A stretch of 64,000 nt of DNA from Carnobacterium jeotgali MS3 (GTDB lineage Bacteria > Bacillota > Bacilli > Lactobacillales > Carnobacteriaceae), in the NCBI RefSeq assembly GCF_000745125.1, contig NZ_JQNF01000005.1, positions 124,001-188,000 on the forward strand. The letters run 5' to 3'. Positions 54,401 to 64,000 of the stretch are shown in pieces; within the stretch, counting starts at the first letter, position 1, and each line of letters opens with the position of its first letter. The position numbers were made by a program, and so were the translations under genes. The notes beneath the pieces were generated by a model. That model searched no databases. It worked only from the letters and a program-made list of their open reading frames with translations, and was not told where the DNA came from.

Positions 54401-57061
54401 ATGAATGAGCGAAAAAAATTAGTATTGATTGACGGAAACAGTGTGGCTTACAGAGCTTTTTTTGCATTGCATTCACAATTAGAAAGAATGAAAAATAAAA
54501 ACGGATTACACACGAACGCATTATATGGATTTCATAATATGATTGATAGTGTCTTAACAAAAGAAAATCCGAGCCATGTGTTGGTTGCTTTTGATGCTGG
54601 GAATACGACATTCCGGCATAGCTTTTTTGACGACTATAAAGCTGGACGTTCAAAAACACCCGGTGAATTTTCAGAACAAATGCCTTACTTGAGGGAACTA
54701 CTGGATGGATTTGGTATTAAGCACTATGAACTAGAAAATTTTGAAGCAGATGATATTATTGGAACTCTTGCAACCCAAGTTGATCCAACTATTTATGATG
54801 TGGTCGTTATTTCTGGAGATCGAGATCTGACACAATTGGCAAAAGAGAATGTACGTGTGGATATTACCGTAAAAGGTGTCAGTGAGTTAAAAGAGTACAC
54901 GCCTGAATCGATTCATGAGGAGATGGGCATTAGCCCATTGCAAATCATTGATATGAAAGGTTTAGCTGGAGATGCATCAGATAACATACCTGGAGTAACC
55001 AAGATTGGTGAAAAGACAGCCCTTAAATTATTAAAAGAATACGGCTCAGTCGAAGGAATCTATGAAAATATCGATTCATTGAAGAAGAGCAAGATGAAAG
55101 AAAATCTTATCAATGAAAAAGAAACGGCATTTTTAAGTAAAAAATTAGCAACGATTGATACCGATTCGCCTATAAAGGTTGGAATTGACGATCTAAATTT
55201 CTCAGGACCAAACATGGAAAAACTGATTGCTTTTTATAAAGAGATGGATTTCAATTCTCATTTGAGTAAATTGGATACTGCAGAATATGATGCTGAACAA
55301 AATAATCAAAAAGAAGAAATCTCGTATAATATAGTGACTGATATCACAGCAGATATGTTTAGGGATGATATGGCTCTTTACGTAGAATTGATGGGTGATA
55401 ATTATCATACTTCTCCAATTATTTGTATTGGATGGGGCGATGATCAACAAATATACATTGCAGAACCTGAAGTAGTTTTTGCATCAGATGATTTTAAAAA
55501 TTGGGCAAAAGAAAAAGAGACTAAAAAACAGGTATTTGATGCTAAAAGAACTTATGTTGCATTAAGAAGACAAAAAGTCGATATCACATCTATCAGTTTT
55601 GATATCTTATTGGCCTCTTATTTATTGAATACAAAGGACAATAGTAAGGATTTATCTGAAGTTGCTATGGAACATGACTATTACGATGTTTCTTCTGATG
55701 AAAGTGTGTATGGTAAAGGTGCAAAAATTGCTATTCCAGAAGATAAGAAAGTAACGTATGACCATGTTGCCAGAAAAATAAAAGCCATTCGTATTTTAAG
55801 CAAACAATTGAGTGATAACTTAGAGAAGAATGTACAAACTAAGTTGTTTGATGAAATGGAGTTGCCATTATCCATAGTTTTAGCTGAAATGGAACTCACT
55901 GGTGTAAAAGTAAATGACAAACGTTTGATGGAAATGAAAGAAGAGTTTGCTATTCGACTAAACGATATTGAACAACGGGTCTATGAATTAGCAGGTGAAA
56001 AATTTAATCTAAATTCACCAAAGCAATTAGGGGTTATTCTATTTGAAAAAATGGGGTATCCGGTTGTTAAAAAGACTAAAACCGGTTATTCAACAGCTGT
56101 AGATGTTTTAGAGCAATTAAAAGAGCAAGCGCCCATTGTAGAACATATTTTAGAGTATCGTCAAATCGCAAAAATTCAATCAACTTATATCGAAGGTTTG
56201 CTAAAAGTGATTGATAAAGAAACAGGCAAAATTCATACGCGGTATATGCAAACAATCGCTCAAACTGGTCGCTTAAGTTCTGTAGACCCCAATTTACAAA
56301 ATATTCCTATTCGACTAGAAGAAGGTCGGAAAATTAGACAGGCTTTTGTTCCAAGCCATGAAGGCTGGAAAATTTTCGCATCAGATTATTCGCAAATTGA
56401 GTTGCGCGTATTGGGACATGTTTCAAATGATAAATTGCTCAAAGAAGCGTTTATTGAAGGTCAAGACATCCATTCAAGCACAGCTATGCGAGTCTTTGGT
56501 ATTTCTTCACCAGAGGAAGTTTCTTCTGAGATGCGACGTAGAGCTAAAGCCGTTAACTTTGGAATTGTTTATGGCATAAGTGATTATGGTCTATCTCAAA
56601 ATTTAGGAATTAGTCGTAAAGAAGCGCAACGGTTTATTGACACGTATTTTGAAAAATATCCAGGTGTAAAAACGTATATGGAAGATATCGTGAGAGAGGC
56701 AAAAGATAAAGGGTTTGTTGAAACACTTTTCCACCGCCGCCGCTATTTACCAGAAATTAATTCTCGAAATTTCAATTTGCGTTCATTTGCTGAAAGAACA
56801 GCAATCAATACTCCTATCCAAGGTAGTGCTGCGGATATTATAAAAATTGCGATGATTAAAATGGATGAAAGATTAAAAGAATCAAAATTGAAAGCGACCA
56901 TGTTATTACAGGTCCATGATGAATTGATTTTTGAAGCTCCAGAAGAAGAAATAGAAGAATTGAAAGCCTTAGTAGTTGAGGTTATGGAAGGAGCAGTAGA
57001 ATTGTCTGTTCCGTTAAAAGTCGATAGTAACAGTGGTAAAAGCTGGTACGAAGCAAAATAA
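54401..57061 (+). CDS. polA: DNA polymerase I
   Basis: PolA fills gaps and removes RNA primers in Okazaki processing and repair. The 886-residue protein has an N-terminal 5'-3' exonuclease (about 1-290; DGNSVAYRAFFAL, ADDIIGTLA, ISGDRDLTQL, GLAGDASDNIPGV). The middle proofreading domain lacks the catalytic DTET motif (YVELMGDN instead), so it is probably inactive, as in Bacillus. The polymerase domain (about 470-886) has FASDYSQIELRVLGH, RRRAKAVNFGIVYG and LQVHDELIFE. AAAGGAGA precedes ATG. It forms an operon with mutM and coaE. Confidence 0.97.
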   Translation: MNERKKLVLIDGNSVAYRAFFALHSQLERMKNKNGLHTNALYGFHNMIDSVLTKENPSHVLVAFDAGNTTFRHSFFDDYKAGRSKTPGEFSEQMPYLRELLDGFGIKHYELENFEADDIIGTLATQVDPTIYDVVVISGDRDLTQLAKENVRVDITVKGVSELKEYTPESIHEEMGISPLQIIDMKGLAGDASDNIPGVTKIGEKTALKLLKEYGSVEGIYENIDSLKKSKMKENLINEKETAFLSKKLATIDTDSPIKVGIDDLNFSGPNMEKLIAFYKEMDFNSHLSKLDTAEYDAEQNNQKEEISYNIVTDITADMFRDDMALYVELMGDNYHTSPIICIGWGDDQQIYIAEPEVVFASDDFKNWAKEKETKKQVFDAKRTYVALRRQKVDITSISFDILLASYLLNTKDNSKDLSEVAMEHDYYDVSSDESVYGKGAKIAIPEDKKVTYDHVARKIKAIRILSKQLSDNLEKNVQTKLFDEMELPLSIVLAEMELTGVKVNDKRLMEMKEEFAIRLNDIEQRVYELAGEKFNLNSPKQLGVILFEKMGYPVVKKTKTGYSTAVDVLEQLKEQAPIVEHILEYRQIAKIQSTYIEGLLKVIDKETGKIHTRYMQTIAQTGRLSSVDPNLQNIPIRLEEGRKIRQAFVPSHEGWKIFASDYSQIELRVLGHVSNDKLLKEAFIEGQDIHSSTAMRVFGISSPEEVSSEMRRRAKAVNFGIVYGISDYGLSQNLGISRKEAQRFIDTYFEKYPGVKTYMEDIVREAKDKGFVETLFHRRRYLPEINSRNFNLRSFAERTAINTPIQGSAADIIKIAMIKMDERLKESKLKATMLLQVHDELIFEAPEEEIEELKALVVEVMEGAVELSVPLKVDSNSGKSWYEAK

Positions 57062-57131
57062 TAAGGAAGTGTGTCTGCTGTGTTCATTAATAGCAGAGAC
57101 GCTTTCTTTCATATAGAAAGGAAGTAGAACT

Positions 57132-57971
57132 TTGCCGGAATTGCCTGAAGTTGAAACTGTTAGAAAAGGATTGGAAAAACTTGTATTAGGAGCAACGATA
57201 AAATCTGTTGATGTATATTGGGATCGTATTATAGCCGGTTCCATCGAAAGCACTGAATTTAAGCAGCTTTTAATTGGAGAAAAAATTACAGGGTTTGATC
57301 GACGTGGCAAATACATTGTCTTTCATTTTAAGAACTGGGCGCTAGTTTCGCACTTGCGTATGGAAGGTAAATATGAAGTCGAAGAATCAACAGTTCCTCT
57401 CAAAAAACACACGCATGTTGTTTTCCATCTAGCGGATGGGAGAGATCTGCGTTATTTAGATGTACGAAAATTTGGTAGAATGACACTGGTGCCTTTAGGG
57501 GAAGAGTACAGTATGACTGGAATAAGACTGCTTGGTCCTGAGCCGACTAAAGAGGCATTTGATGAAACAACTTTTTTTAATACATTGCTTACAAAAAAAA
57601 GAGCAATTAAACCACTTTTACTAGATCAAAAGATTGTAGCTGGTTTGGGGAATATCTATGTAGATGAGGCCCTTTTTGCGGCTAAAATCCATCCATTACG
57701 AATGGCCAACAGCTTGAAAAAACAGGAAGTTTCGCAGTTACATGAGGCAATCATTAAGGTGCTTGGTGATGCAGTTGAAGCGGGAGGAACGACTATTCGT
57801 ACTTATCAAAATGCGTTGGGAGAAGCAGGGAAATTTCAAGTGAAGTTATCTGTCTATGGTAAAAAAGGGATTCCCTGTATTCGCTGTGGCACACCAATAG
57901 AAAAAATAAAGGTTGCACAAAGAGGAACCCATTTCTGTCCTCATTGTCAATTGTTAACGTCTGTTCAGTAA
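57132..57971 (+). CDS. mutM: Formamidopyrimidine-DNA glycosylase
   Basis: Fpg/MutM excises 8-oxoguanine and formamidopyrimidines and nicks the strand. The 279-residue protein starts PELPEVETVRKGL after the initiator. The N-terminal proline, freed by methionine removal, is the catalytic nucleophile. GLGNIYVDEALF and the C-terminal zinc finger CIRCG…FCPHCQ complete the domain set. The start is TTG, after AGAAAGGAAG. It lies 70 bp after polA and 13 bp before coaE. The polA-mutM-coaE order is conserved. Confidence 0.97.
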   Translation: MPELPEVETVRKGLEKLVLGATIKSVDVYWDRIIAGSIESTEFKQLLIGEKITGFDRRGKYIVFHFKNWALVSHLRMEGKYEVEESTVPLKKHTHVVFHLADGRDLRYLDVRKFGRMTLVPLGEEYSMTGIRLLGPEPTKEAFDETTFFNTLLTKKRAIKPLLLDQKIVAGLGNIYVDEALFAAKIHPLRMANSLKKQEVSQLHEAIIKVLGDAVEAGGTTIRTYQNALGEAGKFQVKLSVYGKKGIPCIRCGTPIEKIKVAQRGTHFCPHCQLLTSVQ

Positions 57972-57984
57972 AAGGAGGAAGGAA

Positions 57985-58584
57985 ATGACCATAGTTTTAG
58001 GATTAACAGGGAGTATTTCAACCGGTAAGTCAACGGTAAGTAAGCTATTTAAAGAACTGGGTTATCCGGTAGTAGATGCCGACATTGGTGCAAGAGAAGT
58101 AGTACAGCCAGGAACGGATGGATTAAATCAAATAAAAGAAACGTTTGGAAAGCAAGTTATTCTAGATGATGGCACATTGAATCGTGCTGCGCTGGGAGAA
58201 ATTGTATTTAATAATGAGAAAAAAAGAGAGCTACTGAACGGTATTTTGTCTGAACACATACATCAATGGGTAGTATCTAAAAAGAACGACTATTTAAAGC
58301 AAAATCCTGCGATCCTTGTATTGGATATTCCGCTATTATTTGAATCGGGTTATGAAAAAGAGGTTGATCAAATTATGGTGGTAGCTACATCAGAGGAAGT
58401 TCAGCTAGAGCGATTAATGGAGAGAGATGGGATAAAAAGAGAAGAAGCTTTGAAAAAAATCAATGCCCAATGGTCTATTTCAAAAAAAATCCCTCTTGGA
58501 AATAGTATTATTGATAATAATGGAACGCTCACGAATACAAAAAAACAAGTCCTTGAATGGATAAACAAACTAAACGTTAATTAG
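57985..58584 (+). CDS. coaE: Dephospho-CoA kinase
   Basis: CoaE phosphorylates dephospho-CoA, the last step of coenzyme A synthesis. The 199-residue P-loop kinase has GLTGSISTGKSTVS at the N-terminus, the VVDADIGAREVV motif and VLDIPLLFESGYE. AAAGGAGGAAGG precedes ATG. It is the last gene of the polA operon, with a hairpin downstream that may act as terminator. Confidence 0.95.
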   Translation: MTIVLGLTGSISTGKSTVSKLFKELGYPVVDADIGAREVVQPGTDGLNQIKETFGKQVILDDGTLNRAALGEIVFNNEKKRELLNGILSEHIHQWVVSKKNDYLKQNPAILVLDIPLLFESGYEKEVDQIMVVATSEEVQLERLMERDGIKREEALKKINAQWSISKKIPLGNSIIDNNGTLTNTKKQVLEWINKLNVN

Positions 58585-58600
58585 AGTCTAGTAGTAGGAC

Positions 58601-58636
58601 AAAGCGAACAATCCTTTAAGGTTTGTTCGCTTTTGT
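58601..58636 (+). terminator. Terminator after coaE
   Basis: AAAGCGAACA (58601-58610) pairs with TGTTCGCTTT (58624-58633), with an inner CCTT/AAGG stem. The T-run is short (CTTTTG). Confidence 0.75.
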
Positions 58637-58687
58637 ACTTAAGTGAGAAACACCTTATTTTAAGCGGTTTTATCTCTGGTTGTTGTA

Positions 58688-58696
58688 TGGTATAAT
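58688..58696 (+). promoter_or_regulatory. nrdR-dnaB-dnaI promoter (extended -10)
   Basis: TGG-TATAAT (-10 at 58691-58696, perfect hexamer). The -35 is poor (TTTTAT at 58668). Confidence 0.6.
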
Positions 58697-58761
58697 AGAG
58701 TAAATAATTGCGTAAAAAAATAGTTTAGATACTTATGACACTTAAGATAGGAATGATAAAC

Positions 58762-59229
58762 ATGCAATGTCCACGCTGTCAAAATAATGGTTCTAAAGTT
58801 GTTGATAGTCGTCCAGCAGATGATGGACGTGCTATTCGTAGAAGAAGAGAATGTGAAGCTTGTAGTTTTCGCTTTACTACATTTGAGCGAGTAGAAAAAA
58901 CGCCACTATTAGTCATTAAAAAAAATGGTACCAGAGAAGAATTCAATCGCGAGAAAATTTTAAGAGGGCTAATACGGTCTTGTGAAAAAAGGCCTGTAGC
59001 AATGGAACAAGTTGAGAAAATTGTCGGAGACGTAGAAAATCAAATCAGAGGATTGGGCGAAAATGAAATAGCCTCAGCGATCATTGGGGAATACATTATG
59101 GAGAAATTAGCTGATATCGATGAAGTTGCTTATATCCGTTTTGCTAGTGTCTATCGCCAATTTAAAGATATGAGTGTCTTTTTGACAGAACTACAAGAAT
59201 TTGAAAGAAAAAAAGCTGAAAAAAATTAG
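58762..59229 (+). CDS. nrdR: Transcriptional repressor NrdR
   Basis: NrdR senses ATP/dATP and represses ribonucleotide reductase genes. The 155-residue protein has an N-terminal zinc ribbon (CPRCQ…CEACSFRF) and an ATP-cone (about 47-140; [20 protein letters not shown]). [22 protein letters not shown] is the standard start. A longer reading from 58735 is rejected on family length and on the AGGA site before ATG 58762. No nrd genes or NrdR box are nearby. It is in one operon with dnaB and dnaI, as in Bacillus. Confidence 0.96.
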   Translation: MQCPRCQNNGSKVVDSRPADDGRAIRRRRECEACSFRFTTFERVEKTPLLVIKKNGTREEFNREKILRGLIRSCEKRPVAMEQVEKIVGDVENQIRGLGENEIASAIIGEYIMEKLADIDEVAYIRFASVYRQFKDMSVFLTELQEFERKKAEKN

Positions 59230-59254
59230 TTGAAACAGAAAGGTGTGAGTCATT

Positions 59255-60703
59255 TTGGGGTATCCTTGGAAAAATTTAAGTCCTAAAGATGGTTTTATTG
59301 TAAAACAACAAGCTTTACTTTCTGATATCGATCAAAAAATTCTCACTTTTTTGTATCAACCCCTAATTGGGACTGCAGCTTACAGCTTATATATGACATT
59401 GTGGACTGAGATTGAAGAAGAGGCCTATTGGAGTGAAGGGATCTTACATTCGGAACTGCTGGCCTTGCTGAATATCGGTATTCCTGAGTTGTATCAAGCC
59501 AGAATTAAGTTAGAAGCAATTGGATTGCTTAAAACTTATATCCAAACAGGTTCGACCAAATTAACAATCTATGAATTGCAAGCTCCCCAAGCAAGTGATG
59601 TCTTTTTTAAAGATGATTTATTGAGCTTATTATTATTAGAAAAAGTTGGAGAACGAAAATTCAGAAAATTGAGAAATCGATTTGTGATAGAAAGCATCGA
59701 TAAGAAAAAATTTCAAGAAGTCACAAAGTCGTTTTTAGATGTTTTTCAATTTGATGCTGAATTATTGAAAAGAGAAAAAGATCTCTTGAAAGAACCGGTT
59801 TCATATATTGGCAAAACGAGTTCTTCAAAACCAAAAATCGATTCCAAAACATTTGATTTGAAGTTTTTTTATACAGGTTTGAACCAACAGTACATTAATC
59901 GTTCTTCAATTACTAAAGAGGTTGAAGAAGCTATCCTTGTATTGCATACGTTATATGGACTAGATGAATTAGCCATGCAACAATTTGTGTTGAATGCTTC
60001 TGATATTGAAACAGGACAAATTGATGAAAAAAAATTAAAAAAGTTAGCTTATGATGATTATCATAATAAAAACCAACAGAATATTTCATTAAAAGATGTT
60101 GTTGAAAAAGATATCCAAGTTGATGCCAATCAACAAAAAATGCGTGATAATGAACTAACTCAAAGAGGTTTAACAATAGAGGATATTGCGGTCATTGAAG
60201 TGAGTGAGCAAATAAGTCCGATTGATTTTATGAATTCTATTAAAGATCAAAAAGGTGGTTTTGTCACAAAACCAGAAGAGTGGACTTTAGAAGAAATTGT
60301 AAAAAAAGCCAATTTACCAACTGCAGTTATTAATATTTTGATTCATTATATTTTAGTGGTGAAAAACAATCCCACACTGGATCAAAAATTAGCTTATAAA
60401 ATCGCTAACGATTGGGCACAAGAAAAAGTAGTGGCTCCTGAAGAAGCCATCCAAAAAGTCAAAAAAATGTATTTAGAAAATGCTGAAAAAAGACAACAAC
60501 AAGAAAATCGCACTAAAACCTATGCACAAAACAGGAACAACGGCAATTATAGTAAGCAAGTGACCACCAGAAAAGAAACACTTCCTGAGTGGGCTAAAGC
60601 AGAAAATAAGCAAGCTGAAGAAAAACCGATGAGCGAAAATGAGAAACAAGCGTTTATGGAGCGATTGAAACGAATTCAAAATTTTGGTAAAGAAGGTGAA
60701 TAA
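59255..60703 (+). CDS. dnaB: Primosomal replication initiation protein DnaB (Firmicutes type)
   Basis: This is the Firmicutes DnaB/DnaD-like loader, unrelated to the E. coli helicase of that name. It helps DnaI load the replicative helicase at oriC and stalled forks. The 482-residue protein has an N-terminal winged-helix domain (about 1-120; LYQPLIGTAAYSLYMTLW) and DnaD-like DDBH2 domains (about 310-410), with a charged tail. The start is TTG, 9 bp after AAGGTG. It is 3 bp upstream of dnaI. Confidence 0.93.
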   Translation: MGYPWKNLSPKDGFIVKQQALLSDIDQKILTFLYQPLIGTAAYSLYMTLWTEIEEEAYWSEGILHSELLALLNIGIPELYQARIKLEAIGLLKTYIQTGSTKLTIYELQAPQASDVFFKDDLLSLLLLEKVGERKFRKLRNRFVIESIDKKKFQEVTKSFLDVFQFDAELLKREKDLLKEPVSYIGKTSSSKPKIDSKTFDLKFFYTGLNQQYINRSSITKEVEEAILVLHTLYGLDELAMQQFVLNASDIETGQIDEKKLKKLAYDDYHNKNQQNISLKDVVEKDIQVDANQQKMRDNELTQRGLTIEDIAVIEVSEQISPIDFMNSIKDQKGGFVTKPEEWTLEEIVKKANLPTAVINILIHYILVVKNNPTLDQKLAYKIANDWAQEKVVAPEEAIQKVKKMYLENAEKRQQQENRTKTYAQNRNNGNYSKQVTTRKETLPEWAKAENKQAEEKPMSENEKQAFMERLKRIQNFGKEGE

Positions 60704-60705
60704 TA

Positions 60706-61635
60706 ATGGAGGACATTGGTGAAAGTCTGACCCGTATGATTAAAGAGCGAAACCTGAGTCATAAATACGAGGAATTAATACAGGAAGTATTAGATGATCC
60801 AGATGTAACGCAATTTATTGCAGATAATCGCCAGAAATTGGATGATGAAGCAATTGTTAGAAGTTATGCTAAATTGTACGAATACGTTCAAGAAAAAAAG
60901 AAATTTCATTTAAATCAAGGAATGATGGCTCCAGGTTACCATCCTAAATTGGTTTTAAACTACCATTATATTGATGTAACTTATGTACCATCAGCTGAAC
61001 TAATAGCTAAACAAAAAGAATTAGAAATAAAAAATCGGATTTATTCGATGGACATGCCAAAAGACGTTAGAAATGCTAAATTAGCCAATTTTGAATTGAC
61101 TGATGAACGAAGATTAGCTATTTCAGAAGTATACGACTTCATTGATGCATATCTATCTAATCCTAAAGCTTTCCATAAAGGGTTATATTTGCAAGGATCA
61201 TTTGGTGTCGGTAAAACTTATTTGTTAGGAGCTTTAGCTCATGAACTAGCAAAAAATGGCTTTCCTTCTACATTAATGCATCTTCCGTCATTTTCAGTTG
61301 AAATGAAACAGTCTATCGGTAAAAATACTACCGGTGAAAAATTGGATTTTGTAAAAAAAGCGCCCATATTAATGTTAGATGACATTGGTGCTGATTCAAT
61401 GTCCAGTTGGATACGTGATGACGTTCTTGGAGTTATTTTGCAGTACCGTATGCAAGAACAGTTGCCTACATTCTTCTCTTCCAATTTTGATATGAAGCAA
61501 CTTGAAGAAGAACACTTAAGAGTAACTCAAAGAGGCGAAGATGAACCATTAAAAGCAAAAAGAATCATGGAAAGAGTTCGTTATTTAGCTAAAGAAATAA
61601 ATATGACAGGTACGAATAGGCGTCATCTCCAATAA
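60706..61635 (+). CDS. dnaI: Primosomal protein DnaI (helicase loader)
   Basis: This AAA+ helicase loader has 309 residues. The N-terminal helicase-binding region (about 1-130) includes the DnaI N-domain. The ATPase domain has Walker A LQGSFGVGKTYLLGAL near 167, Walker B ILMLDDIGAD and an arginine finger region in RIMERVRYLA. It starts 3 bp after dnaB, so translation is coupled. thrS follows after a T-box leader, the same order as in Bacillus. Confidence 0.95.
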   Translation: MEDIGESLTRMIKERNLSHKYEELIQEVLDDPDVTQFIADNRQKLDDEAIVRSYAKLYEYVQEKKKFHLNQGMMAPGYHPKLVLNYHYIDVTYVPSAELIAKQKELEIKNRIYSMDMPKDVRNAKLANFELTDERRLAISEVYDFIDAYLSNPKAFHKGLYLQGSFGVGKTYLLGALAHELAKNGFPSTLMHLPSFSVEMKQSIGKNTTGEKLDFVKKAPILMLDDIGADSMSSWIRDDVLGVILQYRMQEQLPTFFSSNFDMKQLEEEHLRVTQRGEDEPLKAKRIMERVRYLAKEINMTGTNRRHLQ

Positions 61636-61663
61636 AAGTTAATGAGAGAACCTTATTTTTTCC

Positions 61664-61692
61664 TTGAAATCAGAATCAAAAAGTGCTTTAAT
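61664..61692 (+). promoter_or_regulatory. thrS promoter
   Basis: TTGAAA (61664-61669), 17 bp, TTTAAT (61687-61692), upstream of the T-box. Confidence 0.6.
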
Positions 61693-61699
61693 AATAGAT

Positions 61700-61975
61700 A
61701 TAAAAGAAATCATTGAGAAAGACACCAAGACTTGGTTGCGATTTTTTTAGAGAAGAAGACAGTTGCTGAAAGTTTTCTAATTTCGTTCTTGTTTTGACCC
61801 CTTTCGAGTGCCACTGTGAACCGTTTATCGAATTAGCAGTTGGTCGTTTAGCTAGCGTTAACAGCTTAGAGTGAATTTAGTGTGTTTGCTAAGTTCTAAA
61901 TCTGGGTGGAACCACGTAATGAACGTCCCATTTATGGTATTTGATATACTATAAATGGGGCTTTTTTTTTTTTTA
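61700..61975 (+). promoter_or_regulatory. T-box riboswitch of thrS (tRNA-Thr)
   Basis: The T-box sequence TGGGTGGAACCACG is at 61903-61916. Stem I can be closed by CGAT (61739-61742) with ATCG (61827-61830) and ACAGT with ACTGT (61813-61817). The specifier loop GAACC then offers ACC, a threonine codon, at 61820-61822. Uncharged tRNA-Thr would stabilise the antiterminator. The leader fills the 387-bp dnaI-thrS gap. Confidence 0.93.
61925..61974 (+). terminator. Regulated terminator of the thrS T-box
   Basis: GTCCCATTTAT (61925-61935) pairs with ATAAATGGGGC (61951-61961), with one wobble, and an inner GTAT/ATAC stem, followed by 13 T residues. Its left arm follows directly after the T-box sequence. 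Confidence 0.9.
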
Positions 61976-62022
61976 GCTGAACAAAGATGGTATTTTAAAA
62001 TTAGAATATGGAGGAATAGACT

Positions 62023-63960
62023 ATGTCAGAAATTAAGATTACTTTTCCAGATGGAGCGGTAAAAGATTTTCCTGCTGGTTCATCTACAAAAGAGATTGCT
62101 GAAAGTATTAGCAAAGGTTTAGCCAAAAAAGCATTGGCTGGTAAATTTAATGGCGAATTAGTGGATTTGATCCGTCCACTTGAATCAGATGGCTCAATTG
62201 AGATTATTACACCTGATCATGAAGACGCATTACAAATTTTGCGTCATTCAACTGCTCACTTAATGGCAAATGCCTTACGTCGTTTGTATCCCGATATAAA
62301 ATTTGGAGTAGGTCCTGCCATTTCAACTGGCTTTTACTACGATACAGATTCTGAAGCACCAATAACAGATGAGGATATCCCAAAAATTGAAGCTGAGATG
62401 ATGGCGATTGTAAAAGAAAACAACCCAATTATTCGCAAAGAAGTCACTCGTGAAGAAGCTTTAGAAATCTTCAAAGATGATCCTTACAAGGTTGAATTGA
62501 TTACAAATCTTCCAGAATCAGAAGCAATTACCGTTTATGACCAAGGCGATTTTGTGGATTTATGTCGTGGAGTTCATGTTCCTTCAACTGGTCGTATTCA
62601 AGTATTTAAATTATTGTCTCTTGCAGGTGCGTATTGGAGAGGCAATTCAGATAATAAAATGATGCAACGTGTTTATGGAACAGCCTTTTTCGATAAAAAA
62701 GATTTAAAAGAGTTTATTCAAATGCGTGAAGAAGCTAAACTACGCGATCATCGTAAACTAGGAAAAGAATTAGATTTATTTATGATTTCTCCTGAAGTTG
62801 GTTCTGGATTGCCTTTCTGGTTGCCAAAAGGTGCTACAATTCGTCGTACAATTGAACGTTATATTGTTGACCGTGAAATCAGTTTAGGTTACCAACATGT
62901 CTACACACCTATTATGGCTGATGTAAACTTATATAAAACTTCTGGTCACTGGGACCACTATCATGAAGATATGTTTCCACCTATGGACATGGGAGACGGC
63001 GAAATGCTTGTCTTGCGTCCTATGAACTGCCCACATCACATGATGGTCTATAAAAATGATGTACACAGCTACCGCGAATTGCCTATTCGGATTGCTGAAT
63101 TAGGCCAAATGCACCGCTATGAAAAGAGTGGAGCTTTATCAGGATTGCAACGTGTGCGTGAAATGACTTTAAATGATGGGCATACATTCGTACGTCCAGA
63201 TCAAATTGAAGAAGAATTTAAGCGTACATTGGAATTAATGCTAGCTGTATATGGTGACTTTAATATTACGGATTATCGTTTCCGTCTAAGCTATCGTGAC
63301 CCTAATAACACAGAAAAATATTATGATGATGATGCAATGTGGGAAAAAGCTCAAACAATGCTTAAAGCGGCGATGGATGATATGGGACTGGATTACTTCG
63401 AAGCAGAAGGAGAAGCAGCATTCTATGGTCCTAAATTAGATGTCTTAGTTAAAACAGCTATTGGAATCGAAGAAACTCTTTCAACGATTCAATTAGACTT
63501 CTTACTGCCAGAACGTTTCGATTTAACGTATGTAGGAGAAGATGGAGAAAATAACCATCGTCCGGTTGTAATTCACCGAGGTATTGTGTCAACAATGGAA
63601 CGGTTTGTTGCTTACTTAATTGAAGAGTATAAAGGAGCTTTCCCTACGTGGCTAGCACCCGTACAAGCTACAATTATCCCAGTTAATTTAGATATGCATA
63701 CAGATTATGCCTATGAAATAAAAAAACAAATGGAACGTATCGGAATGCGTGTAGAAGTAGATGAACGTAATGAAAAAATGGGTTATAAGATACGTGCTTC
63801 TCAAACACAAAAGATACCTTATCAATTAGTTGTTGGAGATAGTGAAGTTCAAGATAACACGGTTGCAGTTCGTAAATATGGTGAAAAAGCTACTGTAACA
63901 ATTAACTTAAGCGAGTATCTAGAGACTGTTTCAAAAGAAATTGAAAATTTCAGTAAATAA
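62023..63960 (+). CDS. thrS: Threonine--tRNA ligase
   Basis: This class II synthetase has 645 residues. It has a TGS domain (about 1-62) and an editing SAD domain (about 65-225; [28 protein letters not shown]). The catalytic domain carries [13 protein letters not shown] (zinc-ligand cysteine), motif 2 [15 protein letters not shown] and motif 3 [16 protein letters not shown]-terminal anticodon-binding domain spans about 540-640. ATGGAGGAATAGACT precedes ATG. Expression is controlled by the T-box upstream. Confidence 0.98.
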   Translation: MSEIKITFPDGAVKDFPAGSSTKEIAESISKGLAKKALAGKFNGELVDLIRPLESDGSIEIITPDHEDALQILRHSTAHLMANALRRLYPDIKFGVGPAISTGFYYDTDSEAPITDEDIPKIEAEMMAIVKENNPIIRKEVTREEALEIFKDDPYKVELITNLPESEAITVYDQGDFVDLCRGVHVPSTGRIQVFKLLSLAGAYWRGNSDNKMMQRVYGTAFFDKKDLKEFIQMREEAKLRDHRKLGKELDLFMISPEVGSGLPFWLPKGATIRRTIERYIVDREISLGYQHVYTPIMADVNLYKTSGHWDHYHEDMFPPMDMGDGEMLVLRPMNCPHHMMVYKNDVHSYRELPIRIAELGQMHRYEKSGALSGLQRVREMTLNDGHTFVRPDQIEEEFKRTLELMLAVYGDFNITDYRFRLSYRDPNNTEKYYDDDAMWEKAQTMLKAAMDDMGLDYFEAEGEAAFYGPKLDVLVKTAIGIEETLSTIQLDFLLPERFDLTYVGEDGENNHRPVVIHRGIVSTMERFVAYLIEEYKGAFPTWLAPVQATIIPVNLDMHTDYAYEIKKQMERIGMRVEVDERNEKMGYKIRASQTQKIPYQLVVGDSEVQDNTVAVRKYGEKATVTINLSEYLETVSKEIENFSK

Positions 63961-63964
63961 TTTA

Positions 63965-63993
63965 TTGACATATTCTGTCTAGTAGAGTATGAT
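63965..63993 (+). promoter_or_regulatory. Strong promoter at the window end
   Basis: Perfect TTGACA (63965-63970), 17 bp, TATGAT (63988-63993). In related genomes infC-rpmI-rplT often follows thrS, so this may drive that operon, but the gene lies outside the window. Confidence 0.7.
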
Positions 63994-64000
63994 TAGTTAG

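Noticed and set aside
58605-58630. SOS box after coaE (CGAAC … GTTCG)
   Set aside because: The half-sites are separated by far more than 4 bp and form the stem of a terminator hairpin.

Overview
The window is a contiguous piece of a low-GC Gram-positive (Firmicutes) chromosome made of housekeeping genes. Gene content and order point to the Lactobacillales, most likely a Carnobacterium-like or Enterococcus-like organism; this is inferred from protein families and synteny, as no rRNA or tRNA gene lies here to settle it. Evidence includes a Firmicutes primosome (dnaB-dnaI), RNase Y, EcsAB, a T-box before thrS, AGGAGG-type ribosome binding sites, many extended -10 promoters (TGG-TATAAT type) and SOS boxes of the Bacillus type. 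Seven genes appear to use TTG or GTG starts (pgsA, the TetR gene, comN-like, the CorC/HlyC gene, ytpP, mutM, dnaB). No prophage, transposase, CRISPR array or tRNA was seen.

Layout: 1-3.4 kb, end of a RodZ-like gene, pgsA, cinA, recA. 3.7-14.3 kb, RNA turnover and DNA repair: rny, ymdB, mutS-mutL, msrB, ruvA-ruvB, queA. 14.3-14.8 kb, a 490-bp gene-free stretch with inverted-repeat ends and an outward minus-strand promoter, followed by an orphan TetR regulator. 15.5-17.5 kb, tgt, yajC and a ComN-like gene. 17.7-20.4 kb, bifunctional adhE under a Rex-type operator. 20.5-24.8 kb, a DtxR-family regulator and a four-gene manganese/zinc ABC transporter. 24.9-29.2 kb, dinB, a YtkL-type hydrolase, a YtoI/SpxR-type regulator and nrnA. 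29.2-30.9 kb (minus), a CNNM/CorC membrane protein with a long structured leader. 31-39.9 kb, a class A PBP, UPF0342, yhaO-yhaN-yhaM, then prsA (minus). 40.2-43.1 kb, yhaH-hit (minus) and ecsA-ecsB. 43.2-54.2 kb, dat, a ytmP-like kinase, trmB, a PepSY protein (minus), an M42 peptidase, ytpP, uspA, ytpR, sftA, murC. 54.4-64 kb, polA-mutM-coaE, nrdR-dnaB-dnaI and T-box-thrS, ending with a strong promoter for the next gene.

How the genes connect: recA, ruvAB and dinB each carry a LexA-type SOS box, so three separate loci here form a damage-response set. polA-mutM and mutSL add base-excision and mismatch repair. adhE is probably controlled by NADH/NAD+ through Rex, and the metal transporter by its adjacent DtxR-family regulator.

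The observations most worth a second look are: (1) the roughly 240-nt leader of the CorC/HlyC gene, with a folded 5' element and a perfect 9-bp hairpin set between a consensus Shine-Dalgarno and a TTG start; (2) 24 tandem 18-bp units coding for an acidic hexapeptide array inside the DNA translocase SftA; (3) the inverted-repeat-bounded element before the TetR gene, with its own minus-strand promoter and terminator. All functional assignments rest on motifs read by eye, without database searches.
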